Shown here one piece after another: positions 61,113-64,000 of a DNA stretch of 64,000 bases (positions within the stretch are counted from its first letter, which is position 1; the number at the start of each line of letters is the position of its first letter). The notes beneath the pieces were generated by a model that was given only the letters and a program-made list of their open reading frames with translations, was not told the DNA's origin and ran no database searches. The position numbers and the translations under genes were made by a program. This stretch comes from Caulobacter sp. RHG1 (GTDB lineage: Bacteria > Pseudomonadota > Alphaproteobacteria > Caulobacterales > Caulobacteraceae), in NCBI RefSeq assembly GCF_013181195.1, contig NZ_SMZP01000001.1, positions 1 through 64,000 on the forward strand. Direction: 5' to 3'.

Positions 61113-61559
61113 ATGAAGACCCTCGCCGCCATCGCCGCCCTGGCGACCGCCACCATCCTCGCCGCCCCCGCTGCCGCCGCCACCTCGGAAGTCCGCGTCT
61201 CGGTCACCGGCAAGAGCGCTACCCAGGTCCAGAGCGAGATCAAGACCGCCGCTGACTCCGTCTGCGGCCAGTACGACACCGCCTGCGTCGACGGCGCGAT
61301 CCTGAACGCCCGTCGCCAGCTGGCCCAGATCCACCGCGCCCGCCAGGCCGGCGGCGTGCCCGCGCGCAGCGTCTCGGTCGTCCGCATCGCCGTGAAGGGC
61401 AAGACCCGCGACCAGCTCCATGCCGAGATCCGCACCGCCGCCCAGACCGTCTGCAAGGCCGGCCAGCGCGCCACGGTGATCAGCTATCAGGCCTGCGTCG
61501 CCGACACGGTCCGCAACGCCAAGGCCCAGCTGCAGGCCCGCGTCGGCGACGCCGCCTAA
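61113..61559 (+). CDS. UrcA-family exported protein with two tandem UrcA units
   Basis: A 148-residue exported protein with a signal peptide (MKTLAAIAALATATILAAPAAA). The mature part contains two copies of the UrcA-like unit: VRVSVTGKSATQVQSEIKTAADSVCGQ...ACVDGAILNARRQL and VRIAVKGKTRDQLHAEIRTAAQTVCKA...ACVADTVRNAKAQL, each with a Cys pair probably forming a disulfide. Usual UrcA proteins have one such unit. The function is unknown; it is presumably periplasmic. A strong terminator follows. Confidence 0.85.
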   Translation: MKTLAAIAALATATILAAPAAAATSEVRVSVTGKSATQVQSEIKTAADSVCGQYDTACVDGAILNARRQLAQIHRARQAGGVPARSVSVVRIAVKGKTRDQLHAEIRTAAQTVCKAGQRATVISYQACVADTVRNAKAQLQARVGDAA

Positions 61560-61583
61560 CCGGCCCTGCTCCGAAACGAAGAA

Positions 61584-61615
61584 GGCCCCCGCGAGACGAT
61601 CGCGGGGGCCTTTTT
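61584..61615. terminator. Bidirectional terminator between urcA and tatC
   Basis: GGCCCCCGCGA-GACGA-TCGCGGGGGCC (11-bp stem) is followed by TTTTTG on the plus strand and has AAGAAG before it. It lies 24 bp past the urcA stop and just past the convergent tatC stop at 61619. Confidence 0.9.
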
Positions 61616-61618
61616 GTG

Positions 61619-62530
61619 TCAGACGGCGACGATGTCCGTCCCGGCTTCGTCCTCGTCTTCCTCGCGCTTGCGGCGACGCTCGATCAGCCACACGCACCAG
61701 ATCGACACCTCGTAGAGCAGACACAGCGGCACGGCGAGCGTGATCTGGCTGATCGGATCCGGCGGGGTGACGACCGCCGCCAGCACGAAGACCGCGACGA
61801 TGGCGTAGCGGCGGCCCGTGCGCAGCATGTTCGACGTCACCAGGCCGGCCAGACCGCCCAGCGACAGCACCACCGGCAGCTGGAAGCTGAGGCCGAAGGC
61901 CAGCAGCAGGGTCGTGACCAGGGTCAGGTACTCCGACACCCGGGTCTGCAGCACGACCTTGACCCCGTCGCCATTGATCTGCTGGCTCAGCGAGAACCAC
62001 AGCACGAACGGCAGCATGACGTAATAGACCAGCGCCGCGCCCAGCAGGAACAGCACCGGCGAGGCGATCAGGAACGGCAGGAACGCGTTGCGCTCCTTCT
62101 TGTACAGGCCCGGCGCGACGAAGCGGTACAGCTGCCAGGCGATGATCGGGAACGCCACCACGATGCCGGCGAACGCCGCCAGCTTGATGTTGGTGAAGAA
62201 CTGCTCCAGCGGCGCGGTGGCCTGCAGCGTGATCTCCTTCATCGCGCTGGCCGGCACCGCCTTGATGCCGATCAGGGCCAGAAACAAGTCGAAGTGGCCG
62301 TGCGAGGCGCCCGTGTCCTGCATGGCCTTAAGGCCCTCGGCCACGGTGAAGGGCCGCACCAGGAACAGAAAGATCGGCTTCACGAAGGCGAAGCAGACGC
62401 CGAAGGCCACGGCGATCGCGCCGACGCAGATGATCAGGCGGGTGCGCAGCTCGACGAGGTGCTCCAGGAGCGGGGCGCGCGAGGCCTCGATCTCGTCCTC
62501 GTGGTCGTATCCGATGGTCTTGTCGTTCAC
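61619..62530 (-). CDS. tatC: Sec-independent translocase protein TatC
   Basis: A 303-residue six-helix receptor for twin-arginine signal peptides. The N-terminal PLLEHLVELRTRLII (about residues 20-34) is the conserved TatC start with the LxELRxR motif. The first periplasmic loop and FPIIAWQLYRFVAPGLYKKERN (about 118-139), with the invariant Phe-Pro region and E/R residues, are present. The C-terminus is longer and charged. The start is GTG 62530, overlapping the tatB stop (GTGA). Confidence 0.96.
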   Translation of the reverse strand: MNDKTIGYDHEDEIEASRAPLLEHLVELRTRLIICVGAIAVAFGVCFAFVKPIFLFLVRPFTVAEGLKAMQDTGASHGHFDLFLALIGIKAVPASAMKEITLQATAPLEQFFTNIKLAAFAGIVVAFPIIAWQLYRFVAPGLYKKERNAFLPFLIASPVLFLLGAALVYYVMLPFVLWFSLSQQINGDGVKVVLQTRVSEYLTLVTTLLLAFGLSFQLPVVLSLGGLAGLVTSNMLRTGRRYAIVAVFVLAAVVTPPDPISQITLAVPLCLLYEVSIWCVWLIERRRKREEDEDEAGTDIVAV

Positions 62531-63126
62531 GAGGCGATGTCCGAAGCGGTGGAGTCGCCGGCCTTGGCGGCGCGCTTGCGCGGAGCCTTGGCGGCCGGAG
62601 CGGCGACAGCTTTAGCGGCCGGCGCCTTCTTGGCAGGCGCGGCCTTCTTGGCCGGAGCCTTCACGGCCTTGGCGGCGGCCGGCTCGGCGACAGCCTTCTT
62701 GCGCGGGGCGCGCTTGGGCTTGGCGGCCTCGACGGGCTCCGCGACCGCGTTGTCGGTGGTCAGGGCCGGATTGTGGATCTCGGCGCCGGCGTAGGGATGC
62801 ATCTGGGTCGCGCCGCTGGACAGCGAGGCGTCGATGTCGGCGAACACCTGATCGACGTGGGCGTCCTTGGCGGCGTCGGCCGCCTCCTTGACCGGATTGG
62901 CGTACTGGCCCTCGCGCATGGCCTGCACCTCGCGGCGCAGCTCCTCGAGTTCGGACTGCCGGGCCATCTCGTCGAAGCTGGCGCGGAATTCCGAAGCCAT
63001 GCCTCTCATCTTGCCGACGAACTGACCCAGCTTGCGCAGCAGGACGGGCAAGTCCTTGGGCCCGACGACGATCAGGGCCACGGCGGCGATGACGAGAAGT
63101 TCGGTGCCGCCGATATCAGGAAGCAT
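62527..63126 (-). CDS. tatB: Sec-independent translocase protein TatB with a Lys/Ala-rich tail
   Basis: A 199-residue protein. The N-terminal helix MLPDIGGTELLVIAAVALIVVGPKDLPVLLRKLGQF matches TatB (E/P near residues 8 and 22 and the PKDLP hinge), followed by an amphipathic helix. The last 60 residues repeat KKAxAxAKxA-like units, as in histone H1-like tails, and are unlike E. coli TatB. It works with TatC as receptor. It lies between tatA and tatC with a 94-bp gap to tatA. Confidence 0.93.
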   Translation of the reverse strand: MLPDIGGTELLVIAAVALIVVGPKDLPVLLRKLGQFVGKMRGMASEFRASFDEMARQSELEELRREVQAMREGQYANPVKEAADAAKDAHVDQVFADIDASLSSGATQMHPYAGAEIHNPALTTDNAVAEPVEAAKPKRAPRKKAVAEPAAAKAVKAPAKKAAPAKKAPAAKAVAAPAAKAPRKRAAKAGDSTASDIAS

Positions 63127-63179
63127 GGACGCGCCTTAGAGCAGCGGGACTTAAGGGTTCCGCGCGATAAATGGATCGT

Positions 63180-63208
63180 CGCGCGCGAGAAACCCCTCCC
63201 CGCGCGCG
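63180..63208. repeat. GC-only inverted repeat between tatA and tatB
   Basis: CGCGCGCG (63180-63187) and CGCGCGCG (63201-63208) can pair around a pyrimidine-rich loop, forming a stable hairpin in the tatABC transcript. It has no T-run, so it may affect mRNA stability or the ratio of TatA to TatBC rather than termination. Confidence 0.5.
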
Positions 63209-63220
63209 TCATCGAAAGCC

Positions 63221-63445
63221 TTACGACTTGCGGAGTTCTTCGGCCTCGGCCTCGGTGCGCGGCAGCGCGCCCTTGGACTTGTTGTCGGCGACTTCGGTGC
63301 TGGTGTCGTCCTTCAGGCCGTCCTTGAACGCCTTGATGCCCTTGGCGGCGTCACCCATGACGCTCGACAGCTTGCCGCGGCCACCGAACAACAGGGCGAC
63401 GATCGCGATGACGATCACCCAGTGAATCCAACTCATGCTACCCAT
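63221..63445 (-). CDS. tatA: Sec-independent translocase protein TatA
   Basis: A 74-residue pore-forming subunit. [39 protein letters not shown] is the diagnostic TatA arrangement: short helix, GRGKL hinge, amphipathic helix with FK. The acidic tail is normal. The start ATG 63445 gives MGSMSWIHW; an inner ATG at 63436 is possible. It is the first gene of tatABC. Confidence 0.96.
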   Translation of the reverse strand: MGSMSWIHWVIVIAIVALLFGGRGKLSSVMGDAAKGIKAFKDGLKDDTSTEVADNKSKGALPRTEAEAEELRKS

Positions 63446-63693
63446 GACGACGGTGCTCCTTGCGACAGCGGCGCTTTAGCCCCTGTGGCGTGTCGTTACA
63501 ATCTCTTCGCCGAATATAGGCTTGCCCTTGGGGCAGAGCCAAGCGTGGCGGATCAGCCATTTACGTCACAGCCCTCTGCGGAGGCCCTAAAGCCAAGCTA
63601 GTCGGCAAATTCTGCTCGGCCAAGTTGACCGCTTTTCGCCTCTTGCCTGACAGGTTCGCGCGATAAGACTCTGTAAAGCTTGAGATCGAGCTG

Positions 63694-63709
63694 CGGCACG
63701 GTCCTTGCG
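63694..63709 (+). promoter_or_regulatory. Sigma-54-like promoter upstream of the last gene
   Basis: CGGCACG-GTCC-TTGC matches the sigma-54 consensus TGGCACG-N4-TTGC except for the first base. The GG at 63695-63696 and the GC at 63707-63708 are separated by the required 10 bp. It lies about 36 bp before the start codon of the partial gene. No other gene lies between tatA (start 63445) and this site. Confidence 0.55.
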
Positions 63710-63743
63710 CACGATGTCGCACCCTCACCTCGCGAGTGCGCGC

Positions 63744-64000
63744 ATGTCTATCTCCTCCATCGGTTCCTCGGCCTATGCCGGCGCCTATAGCGGCCTGTCG
63801 GCCAGCCCGTCGTCGCCGATCGGTGAGACCTCGGCGAAGGACGAGTTCCTGAAATACGCCGCCATGACCCCCGCAGAGAAGATGCGGGCGGCCATGCTGG
63901 CCAAGCTGGGCGTCACCGAGGAAGAGCTGAAGGCGATGGAGCCCGAGAAGCGCAAGGCCATCGAGCAGAAGCTGAAGGACATGATCAAGGAGCAGGTCCA
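63744..64000 (+). CDS. Hypothetical protein, N-terminal part (runs off the window)
   Basis: The first 85 residues are seen. A Ser/Gly/Ala-rich start (MSISSIGSSAYAGAYSGLSA) precedes a helical, charged region: LKYAAMTPAEKMRAAMLAKLGVTEEELKAMEPEKRKAIEQKL. This looks like a conserved alphaproteobacterial hypothetical family, but no function is assigned to it. It is preceded by a sigma-54-like promoter. In Caulobacter, sigma-54 promoters often drive flagellar or stalk genes, so a link to these is possible but unproven. Confidence 0.7.
   Translation, partial: MSISSIGSSAYAGAYSGLSASPSSPIGETSAKDEFLKYAAMTPAEKMRAAMLAKLGVTEEELKAMEPEKRKAIEQKLKDMIKEQV

Overview
The window is about 67 % GC, densely coded, with strong third-position GC. 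Several products point to a Caulobacter species (Caulobacterales, Alphaproteobacteria): a DipM-type protein with four LysM domains and a degenerate LytM domain, a long DNA ligase, a UrcA protein, an alphaproteobacterial LexA-type operator, and the mreBCD-mrdA-rodA and yajC-secDF layouts. I see no prophage, insertion sequence, CRISPR array or rRNA operon. Nearly everything is chromosomal housekeeping, with islands of less-known genes between the core operons.

Layout: 1-4.2 kb holds the 5' end of tuf with tRNA-Gly and tRNA-Tyr (minus), then rlmB, a lipoprotein-like His-rich membrane protein and a TerC-family protein (plus). 4.2-11 kb holds a three-gene kinase/DUF operon, DUF423, a Bcr/CflA-type exporter, an epoxide hydrolase and a proline iminopeptidase. 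11-17 kb is the cell-shape operon mreB-mreC-mreD-mrdA-rodA (minus). 17-21 kb holds a DMT transporter, two methyltransferase-like genes and leuA, which is preceded by a leucine-rich leader peptide. 21-29 kb holds an alkylsulfatase with a divergent TetR regulator, a DedA/VTT membrane protein, an orphan ParA ATPase, an FMN reductase, an aspartate aminotransferase and a CMD-SDR pair. 29-32 kb holds two GST genes; the second leads a tightly coupled operon (GST, PmoA-like/DUF6807, DUF4169, ribbon-helix-helix) with a perfect LexA-type box just upstream. 32-39 kb holds uvrD, prmA, pepP and DUF2147. 39-47 kb holds ligA with an exonuclease, an acyltransferase, recN, bamD and lpxC. 47-56 kb holds an S9 peptidase, a cluster with two homologues of mitochondrial complex I assembly factors next to secDF-yajC, a DUF815 ATPase and an esterase. 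56-64 kb holds serS-surE-pcm, dipM, urcA, tatABC, and the start of a gene behind a sigma-54-like promoter.

A recurring theme is long palindromic repeats (about 80-130 bp) placed just after stop codons, mostly between convergent genes. Four kinds can be told apart here, and one kind occurs twice. Other points of interest are the LexA-type box before the GST/PmoA operon, the leucine leader, a DnaA box plus palindrome in front of the orphan parA, a TetR operator, and a hairpin that joins a terminator to a ribosome binding site. Functional names rest on motif recognition by eye; no database search was run.
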